Origin: JAICXG01 sp963801255 | GTDB lineage: Bacteria > Verrucomicrobiota > Verrucomicrobiia > Chthoniobacterales > UBA10450 | Length of the DNA: 64,000 bases | Direction of reading: 5' to 3' | Assembly (NCBI GenBank): GCA_963801255.1 | Contig: CAWDEC010000015.1 | Location: 1-64,000, forward strand | Shown: positions 53,659-62,560 of the stretch, in pieces | How the letters are laid out: each line of letters begins with the position of its first letter | How positions within the stretch are numbered: the stretch's first letter is position 1 | Translations under genes and position numbers: made by a program | Notes under the pieces: model-generated | Database searches by the model: none | The model's input: the letters and a program-made list of their open reading frames with translations, nothing else | Told to the model about the DNA's origin: nothing

Positions 53659-54270
53659 CTAGGCCCGCACGCCCTTTTGGGGTGCTCCGAGAAACTCCAG
53701 TGCTCCGGCAGGCAGGTTCTTCAACGGACGGGCGTCATTTTCGATCCGCGCTTTCGTTAGGCAGCCTTGAAAGTAGGCAACCAGCATCCGGGCTTTGGCT
53801 TTGGCATTTGGCGCCGAAATCATTCCCTCGGCATCCGCATCTCGAATTGCAGATTCAAAATACCGTTCGTTTTCACTGAAAATCTTGCGCACTTGCCTGC
53901 TGATCGCGCGGTCCTGCGTTCCGGTCTCGCAACCTATGGAACAATAGGGACAGCCAAGGACTGCTCCGCATTCCCCGAACGCCTTCGTTTGTCCCTGGTA
54001 AACATGCAGGAAATAACGCCGCAAACGATCCAAAGGCGGAACGGTCGGCGAAAAAATCTCGTCCATCTGCATTTTCTTGCGCCGCCAATCCGCTTCCAGG
54101 GCCTTGACCGCCAATTCCGATTTCGATTCGAAAAAGTGATAAAAGCTTCCCTTTTTTGCGGCGGCCTTTTCGCAAATTGCCTCTACCGAGGTCGAGCCGT
54201 AGCTGTTAGTCCAGATCAGAAGCATGGCGGCGTTCATCAAACGCTCCTCCATATCGCTCCTTCTCGGCAT
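53659..54270 (-). CDS. TetR-family transcriptional regulator
   Basis: A 203-aa repressor with an N-terminal helix-turn-helix (TSVEAICEKAAAKKGSFYHFFESKSEL, residues about 28-53) and a ligand-binding domain. The latter holds a cysteine cluster C101, C107, C110 and C114 (ECGAVLGCPYCSIGCETG), which could sense electrophiles or oxidants as the cysteines of NemR do; this is inference. It lies upstream of the SDR gene on the same strand, and both have the palindrome TGACTAGTCA in front, so it probably represses itself and the SDR operon. One CGTTAGGC motif lies inside (53755). Confidence 0.92.
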   Translation of the reverse strand: MPRRSDMEERLMNAAMLLIWTNSYGSTSVEAICEKAAAKKGSFYHFFESKSELAVKALEADWRRKKMQMDEIFSPTVPPLDRLRRYFLHVYQGQTKAFGECGAVLGCPYCSIGCETGTQDRAISRQVRKIFSENERYFESAIRDADAEGMISAPNAKAKARMLVAYFQGCLTKARIENDARPLKNLPAGALEFLGAPQKGVRA

Positions 54271-54289
54271 GGCAAAAACCTGGACGTTG

Positions 54290-54317
54290 TTGACTAGTCA
54301 GTCAAATCGGCTTTAAT
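54290..54317. promoter_or_regulatory. TetR operator overlapping a candidate rightward promoter
   Basis: TTGACTAGTCA at 54290-54300 repeats the site upstream of the SDR gene and lies 20 bp before the TetR start codon. On the plus strand TTGACT (54290-54295) with TTTAAT (54312-54317), 16-bp spacer, also makes a plausible -35/-10 pair for hsp20-lon. If so, the repressor might influence both directions. Confidence 0.6.
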
Positions 54318-54404
54318 GGATTCCTCTTCTTGAGTACGTCCAATCCATCGTGGGAAAGCTAGCGCGCAGATGACTCCAGGGTTGCGTGGTTTAGATTGAA
54401 AAAG

Positions 54405-54812
54405 ATGAACACGATCCGTGGAATCAAGCTTCGCTGGCTGCACCAGACGCTGGGCGACGTGACCTACGAACTAACACGCCTGCAGTTTACCCAGGCCGCG
54501 CCCTATCGCTGGCGGCCGGCAATCAATGCTTTCCAGTGCGAAAAGGGTTTGCGCATTTGTGTCGATTTGGCAGGCGTCGAGCGCACGCAGGTCGATCTCA
54601 ACCTGGAGCCGCGTCGCGTTATCCTGCGCGGGACACGCGAGGCGCCGGAGCCAGCCGGCGAGGAAGAACGCGCCGTGCAAATGATCGCATTCGAAATCGA
54701 TTACGGGCCGTTCGAGCGCGTGGTGGAGTTGCCCGCGGCGGTGGACGTGGAACAGGCACGAGCCGAGCAGCGAAATGGGTTTCTCTGGATTGAGCTGCCT
54801 TTCGCGAAATGA
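54405..54812 (+). CDS. Hsp20/alpha-crystallin-family small heat-shock protein
   Basis: From ATG 54405 the product is 135 aa (an in-frame TTG at 54396 would add three residues). The alpha-crystallin core is visible: PAINAFQCEKGLRICVDLAGV, then LNLEPRRVILRGTREAP, and the dimer-forming end GPFERVVELPAAVDVEQARA with FLWIELPFAK. These match the beta-sandwich A-x-x-x-G-L/L-x-I elements. It should hold unfolded proteins without ATP. It overlaps lon by 4 bp (ATGA), pairing a holdase with a protease. Confidence 0.85.
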   Translation: MNTIRGIKLRWLHQTLGDVTYELTRLQFTQAAPYRWRPAINAFQCEKGLRICVDLAGVERTQVDLNLEPRRVILRGTREAPEPAGEEERAVQMIAFEIDYGPFERVVELPAAVDVEQARAEQRNGFLWIELPFAK

Positions 54813-57238
54813 GCACCGAACCTCTAAGCGCGTTGCAAAGTGCCCGACCAGATTCCGCGCCTGTAAGCGGTCAGGGGCAAATCGGCGCAGTGGAAAATAT
54901 CCCGGCGATTCCGACTTCGCTTGCCATCCTGCCGGTGCGCGACTTTGTCGTTTTCCCGCGGACCATCTCGCCGCTGAACGTGGAGCGGCCGGCTTCGATT
55001 CAGTTGCTCAACGAAACCCTGCCGCAAAACAAAATCATCGGTCTCGTCACGCAGCGCGACGAGGAGAAGGAAGATCCGCAGGTCGCCGATCTCTATCAGG
55101 TAGGAACGGCGGTGTTGATTTTGAAACTGTTGCGCCAGGCAGATGACCGCGTCGTCGTCATCGCGCAAGGCTTGCGGCGCTTTGCCATTCGCAAAATCAC
55201 CCAGACTGCACCGTATCTTCGCGCCGAGATTGAGACTATCAATTTTCTACCCCCGCCAACGACAAAGGAGTTCGAAGCGGAGTTTCGCAACCTGCGCAAT
55301 TCCGCGGCGAGCTTGCTCGAGCTTTCGCCGGACGTCCCGGAGCAAGCGCGCGCCATTGTGCTTGGTCTTGAGGATGCCGAGCAGTTGACGGATTTTCTTG
55401 CGCCCAACCTCAACATCGACCTCGCGCAGAAGCAGGCGATTCTTGAAGAGAGCGATCTTGAGAAGCGGATGCGCACAGTGCAGGCGAGTATTTCGTCGCA
55501 GCTCGAGATCGCACAGATCCAACAGAAATTGCAGCAGGATGTGCAGTCGCAGTTTACCGACGCGCAACGCCGCGCCTACCTGCGCGAGCAGGTCAAGGCA
55601 ATCCAAAAAGAGCTGGGTGAAGGCGACACAGGTGCGGAGGAACAGCGTGCGCAGCTCCGTCAAAAACTGGAGGAAGCGAAGCCGCCGACCGCGGTGATGG
55701 AACAGGCCGAACGCGAGTTGCGCCGGCTCGATTATTTGCCACAGGCTAGCCCGGATTATTCCGTCATCGTCACCTACATCGAGACGATTGCAGAGCTGCC
55801 GTGGTCGAAGGTGAGCGAAGACAATCTCGACCTCGATAAAGCCCAGGAGATTCTCGATCGCGATCATTACGACCTGGAGAAAGTGAAACGTCGGCTGATC
55901 GAATACCTCGCGGTGCGAAAACTGAATCCACAGGGGCACGGGCCGATCCTTTGTTTTCTGGGGCCGCCCGGGGTCGGGAAGACAAGTCTCGGCCAATCGA
56001 TCGCCGACGCCCTGGGAAGAAAGTTCGTTAGGCTAAGCCTTGGTGGAATTCGCGACGAAGCGGAGATCCGAGGTCATCGTCGCACTTACATCGGCTCAAT
56101 GCCGGGCCGGATCATTCAGGAGTTGCGCCGCGCGGGGACGCGCAACCCGGTCATGATGCTGGACGAGATCGATAAACTCGGGGCTGATTTTCGGGGAGAT
56201 CCAGCGAGTGCGTTGCTCGAGGTCCTCGACCCGCGGCAGAACTTCTCCTTCGTCGATCGTTACCTCGACGTGCCTTTCGATCTTTCACAAGTCATCTTCA
56301 TCGCAACAGCCAACTACATCGAAGGCGTGCCTGAACCGATGCGCGACCGAATGGAGCTGATTACGCTCGCCGGCTACACGGCGCGGGAAAAGCTCGAGAT
56401 CGCCAGGCGTTATCTCGTTAGGCGGCAACTGGAGGAGAACGGCCTTAAGCCAGAGCAATGCGAGTGGCAGGAGGAAGCCCTTGTTAGAGTGATCGATCAA
56501 TACACTCATGAAGCTGGCGTGCGCGAGCTGGAGCGGCAGATCGGGGCGGTCATTCGCGGCGTCGCGGCGCGAGTGGCCCGCGGCAAAAGCGATCACGTGA
56601 CGGTCACGCCCGAGCTGGTCGGCGAGATGCTGGGACCGGTGCGTTACATCCACGACACCAAGCTGACCGCAAACAAACCCGGGATTGTGACGGGACTCGC
56701 TTATACGCCGGCGGGCGGCGAAGTATTGTACATCGAAGCGACGCGTTATCCCGGGAAAGGCAACATTACGCTGACCGGACAGATCGGAAACGTGATGAAG
56801 GAATCGATGCAGGCGGCGCTCAGCCTTGTACGGAGTCGTGACGGGCAAATAGCACTCAAGCCCGAAGATTTCCGCGACATGGACATCCACGTCCATGTGC
56901 CGGCGGGAGCTGTCCCGAAGGATGGACCGTCGGCGGGTGTCGCAATGTTCACCGCGCTCGCGTCACTTTTCACGAATACGCCGGTGCGTTCCGAAGTCGC
57001 CATGACGGGTGAAATTACTTTGCGCGGATTGGTCCTGCCGATTGGCGGCCTGAAAGAGAAAAGCCTGGCCGCGATGCGCGCCGGTATCACGACCGTCATC
57101 ATCCCAAAAGGAAACGAGAAAGACCTTGTCGACATTCCGGAGGAAGCAAAAGAAAAGATCCAGTTCGTTCCGGTGGAAACAGTCGATGAGGTTTTGAAAA
57201 CGGCATTGGAGCAGCCACCGTCGCCTTTCGAAGGTTAG
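54809..57238 (+). CDS. lon: ATP-dependent Lon protease
   Basis: An 809-aa cytosolic AAA+ protease: N-terminal substrate domain (LAILPVRDFVVFPRTISPLN), coiled coil, ATPase with Walker A GPPGVGK (385-391) and Walker B VMMLDEIDK, sensor regions, and C-terminal peptidase with the Ser-Lys dyad S708 (KDGPSAG) and K751 (GGLKEK). All key residues are present and length is normal. It is translationally coupled to the preceding hsp20 gene. Two CGTTAGGC motifs lie inside (56026, 56416), encoding V-R in each case. Confidence 0.97.
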   Translation: MSTEPLSALQSARPDSAPVSGQGQIGAVENIPAIPTSLAILPVRDFVVFPRTISPLNVERPASIQLLNETLPQNKIIGLVTQRDEEKEDPQVADLYQVGTAVLILKLLRQADDRVVVIAQGLRRFAIRKITQTAPYLRAEIETINFLPPPTTKEFEAEFRNLRNSAASLLELSPDVPEQARAIVLGLEDAEQLTDFLAPNLNIDLAQKQAILEESDLEKRMRTVQASISSQLEIAQIQQKLQQDVQSQFTDAQRRAYLREQVKAIQKELGEGDTGAEEQRAQLRQKLEEAKPPTAVMEQAERELRRLDYLPQASPDYSVIVTYIETIAELPWSKVSEDNLDLDKAQEILDRDHYDLEKVKRRLIEYLAVRKLNPQGHGPILCFLGPPGVGKTSLGQSIADALGRKFVRLSLGGIRDEAEIRGHRRTYIGSMPGRIIQELRRAGTRNPVMMLDEIDKLGADFRGDPASALLEVLDPRQNFSFVDRYLDVPFDLSQVIFIATANYIEGVPEPMRDRMELITLAGYTAREKLEIARRYLVRRQLEENGLKPEQCEWQEEALVRVIDQYTHEAGVRELERQIGAVIRGVAARVARGKSDHVTVTPELVGEMLGPVRYIHDTKLTANKPGIVTGLAYTPAGGEVLYIEATRYPGKGNITLTGQIGNVMKESMQAALSLVRSRDGQIALKPEDFRDMDIHVHVPAGAVPKDGPSAGVAMFTALASLFTNTPVRSEVAMTGEITLRGLVLPIGGLKEKSLAAMRAGITTVIIPKGNEKDLVDIPEEAKEKIQFVPVETVDEVLKTALEQPPSPFEG

Positions 57239-57345
57239 CGGTCCCGGGCGTAGGAAAACGAGCGGCGTTGCTTTCAGGCGCGACGCGTCTCGCCAGCAAA
57301 CCGACGGGCGATTATGGTGAGCAGTTATCGCCGATCTTCACGCCG

Positions 57346-58404
57346 ATGAGCTCCGCACCAGCGCGCGCCATTATCCATCTCGACATGGACTGCTTCTACG
57401 CCGCGATCGAAGTGCGCGATCGGCCGGAACTGCGCGGCAAGCCCGTCGGAGTCGGCGGGGCGCGTGACCGGCGCGGCGTGCTTACAACCTGCAACTATGA
57501 GGCGCGGAAGTTTGGCGTGCGTTCTGCCATGCCGACGTTCATGGCGCTGCAACGTTGTCCAAAGCTGATTGTCCTCCCGACACGTTTCGATGTTTATCGG
57601 CGCGAATCGGCCATCATCCGCGGCATCCTTCATCGTTTCACCGACCTGGTCGAACCCCTCTCCCTTGACGAAGCATATCTCGACGTGACCGCACATCCCG
57701 GCGCGCCGGGCGCGCTCGCACAAGTCATCCGCAATCTCATCTTCCGAAAAACCCGCCTGACCGCGTCGGCCGGAATTGCACCCAACAAGCTCTTGGCCAA
57801 GATCGCGAGCGATCTGAAAAAGCCTAACGGCCAGGTCGAGGTCTTGCCTAACGACGTCGGGGAATTCATCTCCGCGCTGCCCGTTCGTAAGATCTGGGGT
57901 ATCGGCGCAGTCACGGAACAAAAGTTGCAGCAGCGCGGCATCACCACCTGCGGCGACCTGCAGCGTTACTCGCGTCTCGAATTGCAAAGCATTTTCGGCA
58001 AGTTTGGCGGCGAGCTTCACCAGCTCTGCCGCGGGATCGACGAACGGCCAGTCGAACCGCATCGCGAGCGCAAATCGCTCAGCACTGAGCAGACGTTTCC
58101 GATCAATCTCGAAACCCTCCAAGGGTGCGAAGAAAAGCTGGAGGAGCTTTACGCGGAATTGATGGCTGATCTCGCACAAAAGGAAACGACGCGGACAGTG
58201 ACGAAGATTTTCGTGAAGCTGAAGTTCGCCGATTTCACACGCACGACAGTTGAGCGGGCGGGGCTTTCGCCGTCGTTAGGCGAATACCGCAGCCTGCTCG
58301 TGGAAGCGTTCGGTCGCACCGGGAAAAGCGTCCGACTGATGGGCCTCGGCGTTCGTTTCGCAGAGTTCGTGCCGCCTGATGCGGTGCAACTCAGCCTCTT
58401 GTAG
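57346..58404 (+). CDS. dinB: DNA polymerase IV (Y-family, translesion)
   Basis: From ATG 57346 (MSSAPARAIIHLDMDCFYAA) the product is 352 aa, the normal DinB length. Metal-binding residues are D13 in HLDMDCFYA and D108/E109 in SLDEAYLDVT. The steric-gate region is CFYAAIEVRD. Thumb helix-hairpin-helix elements (GIGAVTEQKLQQRGITTCGDL) and the little-finger domain (ERKSLSTEQTF) follow. No clamp-binding QxxLxLF is obvious, though the end VQLSLL may serve. A TTG start at 57268 would add 26 unlikely residues. Three CGTTAGGC motifs lie inside. Confidence 0.94.
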   Translation: MSSAPARAIIHLDMDCFYAAIEVRDRPELRGKPVGVGGARDRRGVLTTCNYEARKFGVRSAMPTFMALQRCPKLIVLPTRFDVYRRESAIIRGILHRFTDLVEPLSLDEAYLDVTAHPGAPGALAQVIRNLIFRKTRLTASAGIAPNKLLAKIASDLKKPNGQVEVLPNDVGEFISALPVRKIWGIGAVTEQKLQQRGITTCGDLQRYSRLELQSIFGKFGGELHQLCRGIDERPVEPHRERKSLSTEQTFPINLETLQGCEEKLEELYAELMADLAQKETTRTVTKIFVKLKFADFTRTTVERAGLSPSLGEYRSLLVEAFGRTGKSVRLMGLGVRFAEFVPPDAVQLSLL

Positions 58405-58457
58405 GTGAACTGGTCCTGACCAGATTCATAGAGCAAGCCAATCGATTCTGATCGCCT

Positions 58458-60485
58458 TTACTTCGGGGCAAGCGATTGCACCAATTGTTGGAAGCGGGGG
58501 TCACTGCGCAACGGATCCCAAGCGGGATCGACCCGCAAATAACCGTATGTCAGATAGCCTGGTTGTTTCATCAGCTCACGCAAAATGGCCAGGGCTTGAT
58601 CAGGCTGGCTGGTCCAGGTGTAAACCTGCGCCAGACCTTGCAGGACGAGTGCGCCATCGTAGGCATCGCGGCTCACTGGCATCCACTCGACAGCACGACG
58701 TCCTTCCGCGATCGCTTTCTCTTTTTCTCCCAGACCGGCGTCGGCCTGCGCGAGGACAGCAAAAGTGCGAGCGTCGTTAGGCTTTATGGTTAGCCGTTGG
58801 GTAAGGAAGGTGCGTGCCTGGCCGAATGCCCTTTGCGCCAAGGCTGCATTTCCCTCCCCGCGCGCAATGATCGCCTCATACCAAGCCCGCGGATAATAAA
58901 AACTGAAATCGACCTCCTGAAAGGTCTGCCGTGGCGAAGCGGCCAGCTCGCTGCGGGCGCGCTCATAATTGTGGTCGATCATTGCCACCATGATGCGTCC
59001 CGGCGTTTCGCCTCCGCCAATGTCAAGATCAGGTGGCGCCTCTGCGAGAGCCTGCCGCAGGACGCTCACCTCTCCCGTCTGTGCGAAACGGATCAGTTCG
59101 CGCCGATAATGAACGATGGGCAGATCGAGCCCCGCCGCGATGCCGCGGGAAAACACGGCGATTGCTTCATCGAATCGCCGCAGCAGCACACAGGTATCAG
59201 AGAGAAGATTTAGGGCGTTAATGTTGCGCGGGTCGAGCTCCACGGCTCGCCGGAAGTCACGTTCTGCATCCGCCCAACGCGTCTGCCGCCGCGCGATGTA
59301 ACCGGAGAGAGAAAAAAATGTCGTGCTGTTGGGGAGACCCGGTTTGGCGAGAGCCAGCTCGTCATCCGCGCGTTCAAAGTCACGGCGACAGCGAAAATAA
59401 AAATCGGCCATTGCCAAATGCGCTTCGGCGGATTGAGGCGCGAGACGAAGAGCCGTTTGCGCCGCGACCAGGGAGTGCGTCGCGCGATCAGGCGTCGGAT
59501 CAAGATCGAGAAAGTAGAGAAGCGCGTGGGCGCGCGCGGCGGTGGCGTAGGCCAAAACAAAATCCGGATCACGAGCAATTGCGCGCTCGAGCAATTCGAT
59601 CGCCTTGAGGATAGATTGCTTGGGATCGGGAGCGTTCAGGTAACTCTCCACGAGGACCCTGGCCTGCAGATAAAGATCGAAAGCGGCGAGGTCCTGTGTC
59701 GGCCGCTCTTCGATGCGCGCCTTTTCCTGCGGCGAAATGGTGGCCTGCAATTGGCTCACGATACTTTGCGCAATCTCGCTCTGAATTGCGAAGACATCGG
59801 AAAGATCGCGATCGTACGTTTCCGCCCAGAGCTGTTCGTTAGTCCTGGCATCGACCAGTTGGGCGTTGATGCGCAGCTTTTTTCCCTCACGCTGCACGGA
59901 GCCTTGCAGAAGATAAGCGACACCGAGCTGCTGGCCGATCTGATGCAGGTCGCGTTCGAGCCCGCTCTTATATTGCTCGACGCTGGTATGACTAATGACC
60001 TTTAAGTCGGCCACTTTGGCGAGATCGGTCAGGATCTGGTCCTGCACGCCATCGGTGAAAAAGGCGTTTTCTTTTTCCGTACTGCGATTTTCGAAAGGAA
60101 GAACCGCAATGCTTTTTTCGAAAGACCTTTTCGTTAGGCTATTACGCCCTGGATGCCAAAACCAATAGGCGCAGAGCGCCATGGCGGCGACCAGGGTCCC
60201 AGAAAGAGCGAGCGCCAAAATGGAGCGACGACCAGAGACATGCAGGCCGACGGCGGGCGGCGTTCGTTCAATGCCGGACCCGGTAACGTCGAACGCCCAG
60301 GCGAGAACAAGCGCAACCGGAAATCCCAGCGCAATCAGGATGACAAAGAGTTGCTGCACCCATTCGGCGACGTGAAAGATCGGCAGAATCGTTCCGCCGA
60401 TTTGCACGAGACCGGATGCGATCACGCCGTAGGCAATGGCGACGCGATAGACTCGACGGTCTTTTAGTTCGCGGAAGAAGCTGCG
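58458..60485 (-). CDS. Membrane protein with TolB-like domain and TPR repeats
   Basis: From ATG 60485 (MRSFFRELKDRRVYRVA) the product is 675 aa. The N-terminus has membrane helices (VAIAYGVIASGLVQIGG, LFVILIALGFPVALVLAWAF, and LALALSGTLVAAMALCAYWF). Residues about 125-260 have the TolB N-terminal/FlgO-like pattern KSIAVLPFENRS...FFTDGVQDQILTDLAKV...VISHTSV...LGVAYLLQGSVQREG...WAETYDRDLSDVFAIQSEI. The rest is TPR-like helical repeats. The plan is known in adenylate-cyclase-like and CadC-like sensors; here there is no catalytic or DNA-binding domain. A scaffold or signalling role is inferred. Confidence 0.85.
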   Translation of the reverse strand, partial: RSFFRELKDRRVYRVAIAYGVIASGLVQIGGTILPIFHVAEWVQQLFVILIALGFPVALVLAWAFDVTGSGIERTPPAVGLHVSGRRSILALALSGTLVAAMALCAYWFWHPGRNSLTKRSFEKSIAVLPFENRSTEKENAFFTDGVQDQILTDLAKVADLKVISHTSVEQYKSGLERDLHQIGQQLGVAYLLQGSVQREGKKLRINAQLVDARTNEQLWAETYDRDLSDVFAIQSEIAQSIVSQLQATISPQEKARIEERPTQDLAAFDLYLQARVLVESYLNAPDPKQSILKAIELLERAIARDPDFVLAYATAARAHALLYFLDLDPTPDRATHSLVAAQTALRLAPQSAEAHLAMADFYFRCRRDFERADDELALAKPGLPNSTTFFSLSGYIARRQTRWADAERDFRRAVELDPRNINALNLLSDTCVLLRRFDEAIAVFSRGIAAGLDLPIVHYRRELIRFAQTGEVSVLRQALAEAPPDLDIGGGETPGRIMVAMIDHNYERARSELAASPRQTFQEVDFSFYYPRAWYEAIIARGEGNAALAQRAFGQARTFLTQRLTIKPNDARTFAVLAQADAGLGEKEKAIAEGRRAVEWMPVSRDAYDGALVLQGLAQVYTWTSQPDQALAILRELMKQPGYLTYGYLRVDPAWDPLRSDPRFQQLVQSLAPK

Positions 60486-60557
60486 CATTCGCCGCAGTAT
60501 ATCAGCGAACCAGTGCATTGGAGGGCAAGGCGCTGTCGCGGCCTGGGTGGTGGTCGA

Positions 60558-62264
60558 CTACTTCGGACTGAGTTCGCCACTCTCATAGACGATCTCGCCA
60601 TCGATCACGGTCGCGAGACAATGGGTCTGCAAAATAGCGGGCTCATCGATTTTCATGATGTCCTTGGAAAGCACGGTCAGGTCGGCCAACTTTCCAGGTT
60701 CGATCGATCCTTTTTCCTTCTCTTCGAACGCAGCATAGGCGGGCGATCGCGTCAGCATCTTGAGCGCTTGATCGCGCGTGACCGCTTCTTCCGGATGCCA
60801 GCCGGGACCACTGAAACCGTTGATACTTTTGCGCGCGACCGCCGCGTAGAATTCGATCAATGGATTCCCCTCCTCCACCGGCGCGTCGGAGCCGGCCGCG
60901 ATCACTGCCCCGCTCTTAAGCAAGCTTTTCCAGGCATAGCAGCCGGCCAACCGTTCCATTCCGAGCCGGCGCGGCGCGAAAAACAGATCGCTGATGGCAT
61001 GTGACGGCTGCATCGACGCGATCACGCCCAGGCTGGCAAAACGCGGAAGGTCGTTAGGCGTGAGAATCTGGGCGTGTTCGACCCGCCAGCGCGGCTCTTC
61101 GATCTTACGCTCGTTAGGGGGAACGGCTTTAAAGGCTTCCTCATAGAGGTCAAGAATCTCATGATTGGCACGGTCGCCGATGGCGTGCGTCTCTACTTGA
61201 ATGCCGCGCCGCAATGCTTCCTGGAACATCGGACGCAGATCAGTTTCTTTTTGGGTGAGAAACCCGGAGGTGTCGGGGGCGTCGGAATACGGTTTCAACA
61301 GTGCGGCGCTGCGCGAGCCTAACGAGCCGTCGAAGATTACCTTGATCGTGCGGGTGGTAAAATGATGTTCATCCTCATTTAAGATCTGGCCGTTTTTCAG
61401 CAGCCATTGCGCGGGCGCGCCCGGACCCCACACGGCATTGTAAATACGCAGCTTCACTTTTCCTGCGGCACAAAGCTTCCGCATCATTTCCATCTCGATG
61501 AGAGAACTGCCGGGATTCTGAATTTCACACAGGCCTAACGAAAGAGTTCGCTGCACCCCGAGAGCAAAAGCGCGTTCCATTTCTTCAGGCGTCGGTGGCG
61601 GAACCTGATTTCCTACCAGATCCATCGCGTTATCGAGCAGCATGCCGGTCGCTTCGCCGCTTTTTTTGTCGCGCACGATTTCGCCCCCGAAGGGATTTTT
61701 TGTCCTGGCATCTATGCCGGCCAAACGCAGCGCCGCGGTGTTAGCAACTGCACCGTGACCATCCGCGCGCTCGAGAAAAACGGGATTGTTAGGCGCGATT
61801 TTGTCCAGCTCTGCGCGAGTCGGAAATGTCGGCGGCTGCCAGAAAGTTTCGATCCAGCCGCGTCCCGTAACCCACTTGCCTGCCGGGGTGTGTGTCACGC
61901 GCTCCTTCACTTTGTCGAGAAACGCCTGACGGCTTTGAATACCCTGGAGATTTAGCCGGATGAGTCGTTCGCCAACACCCAGAATGTGATAGTGCGAATC
62001 CGTTAGGCCGGGCAAAACGGTGGCACCTTTCAGGTCGATCGTTCGCGGAACGTTCCCGGAGAACTTCTTCGCGTCCGCATTCGAGCCAACAAAGACAATG
62101 CGCTTTCCCTTCATCGCGACCGCTTCGGCGTGCGGCACCGACTCGTTCATGGTGTAAATGTTGCCGTTAACCAAAAGCAGCCCGGCAGAATTGTCGGGCT
62201 CACTTAGTGCGACCTGTCTCAGGGATACAAACAGGACCAGGCAGAGAAGCCGCAGGTTCTGCAT
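60558..62264 (-). CDS. Exported amidohydrolase (YtcJ-like, amidohydrolase 3)
   Basis: From ATG 62264 (MQNLRLLCLVLFVSLRQVALSE) the product is 568 aa with a signal peptide, so likely periplasmic. Metal-dependent amidohydrolase features: strand LLLVNGNIYTMN, metal site GLTDSHYH (H91, H93), the lysine/glutamate region around IFDGSLGSRSAAL, later histidines in VETHAIGDRAN and WRVEHAQ, and a C-terminal AAGSDAPVEEGNP. It resembles YtcJ/AepA-type hydrolases of unknown substrate. It lies 10 bp after a small protein gene. Five CGTTAGGC-type octamers or close variants fall inside. Confidence 0.9.
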   Translation of the reverse strand: MQNLRLLCLVLFVSLRQVALSEPDNSAGLLLVNGNIYTMNESVPHAEAVAMKGKRIVFVGSNADAKKFSGNVPRTIDLKGATVLPGLTDSHYHILGVGERLIRLNLQGIQSRQAFLDKVKERVTHTPAGKWVTGRGWIETFWQPPTFPTRAELDKIAPNNPVFLERADGHGAVANTAALRLAGIDARTKNPFGGEIVRDKKSGEATGMLLDNAMDLVGNQVPPPTPEEMERAFALGVQRTLSLGLCEIQNPGSSLIEMEMMRKLCAAGKVKLRIYNAVWGPGAPAQWLLKNGQILNEDEHHFTTRTIKVIFDGSLGSRSAALLKPYSDAPDTSGFLTQKETDLRPMFQEALRRGIQVETHAIGDRANHEILDLYEEAFKAVPPNERKIEEPRWRVEHAQILTPNDLPRFASLGVIASMQPSHAISDLFFAPRRLGMERLAGCYAWKSLLKSGAVIAAGSDAPVEEGNPLIEFYAAVARKSINGFSGPGWHPEEAVTRDQALKMLTRSPAYAAFEEKEKGSIEPGKLADLTVLSKDIMKIDEPAILQTHCLATVIDGEIVYESGELSPK

Positions 62265-62274
62265 CGCTCGCGGG

Positions 62275-62496
62275 TCAGGAGTTTTTGTGACGGCGGCGTG
62301 CGCCATTCAGCAGTGACTCGCGCTCGATCAGTAGCGAGCTCAAATGATGGGGACACTCCTGAGCATCGACCACAACGACGAAAGAGCCTTTCGGTGAGAC
62401 AAGGATAAAATCCGGATGCGGCACCTCGTATCGTTGACCGCTGGCAGTCTCGATTTCGTAAGGAACAAAGGGAACAGCGCGATTGAATTCGCGCAT
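62275..62496 (-). CDS. Small protein of unknown function
   Basis: ATG 62496 gives 73 aa: MREFNRAVPFVPYEIETAS, then GQRYEVPHPDFILVSPKGSF, VVVVDAQECPHHLSSLLIE and a basic tail. The pattern (PF.PY.I....G..Y.V.HPDF..VSP.GSFVVV.D...PHHLS.LLI) matches a family of about 70-80 aa I recognise loosely from Verrucomicrobiota and other bacteria; it has no named function. Longer starts (62607) overlap the enoyl-CoA hydratase gene and look wrong. It lies between that gene and the amidohydrolase on the same strand. Confidence 0.65.
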   Translation of the reverse strand: MREFNRAVPFVPYEIETASGQRYEVPHPDFILVSPKGSFVVVVDAQECPHHLSSLLIERESLLNGARRRHKNS

Positions 62497-62560
62497 CGAA
62501 GCGAGGACCATAAAAAACGGATAGTGCTTTCCGATAACAGCGGCAAGCCGGCAGAAGACT

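Noticed and set aside
55247..55996. A 249-codon open frame on the minus strand
   Set aside because: It is fully inside lon on the opposite strand; lon is intact there with Walker motifs.
58410..58423. CTGGTC/GACCAG hairpin after dinB as a terminator
   Set aside because: The loop is only two bases (stem five if opened) and no T-run follows.
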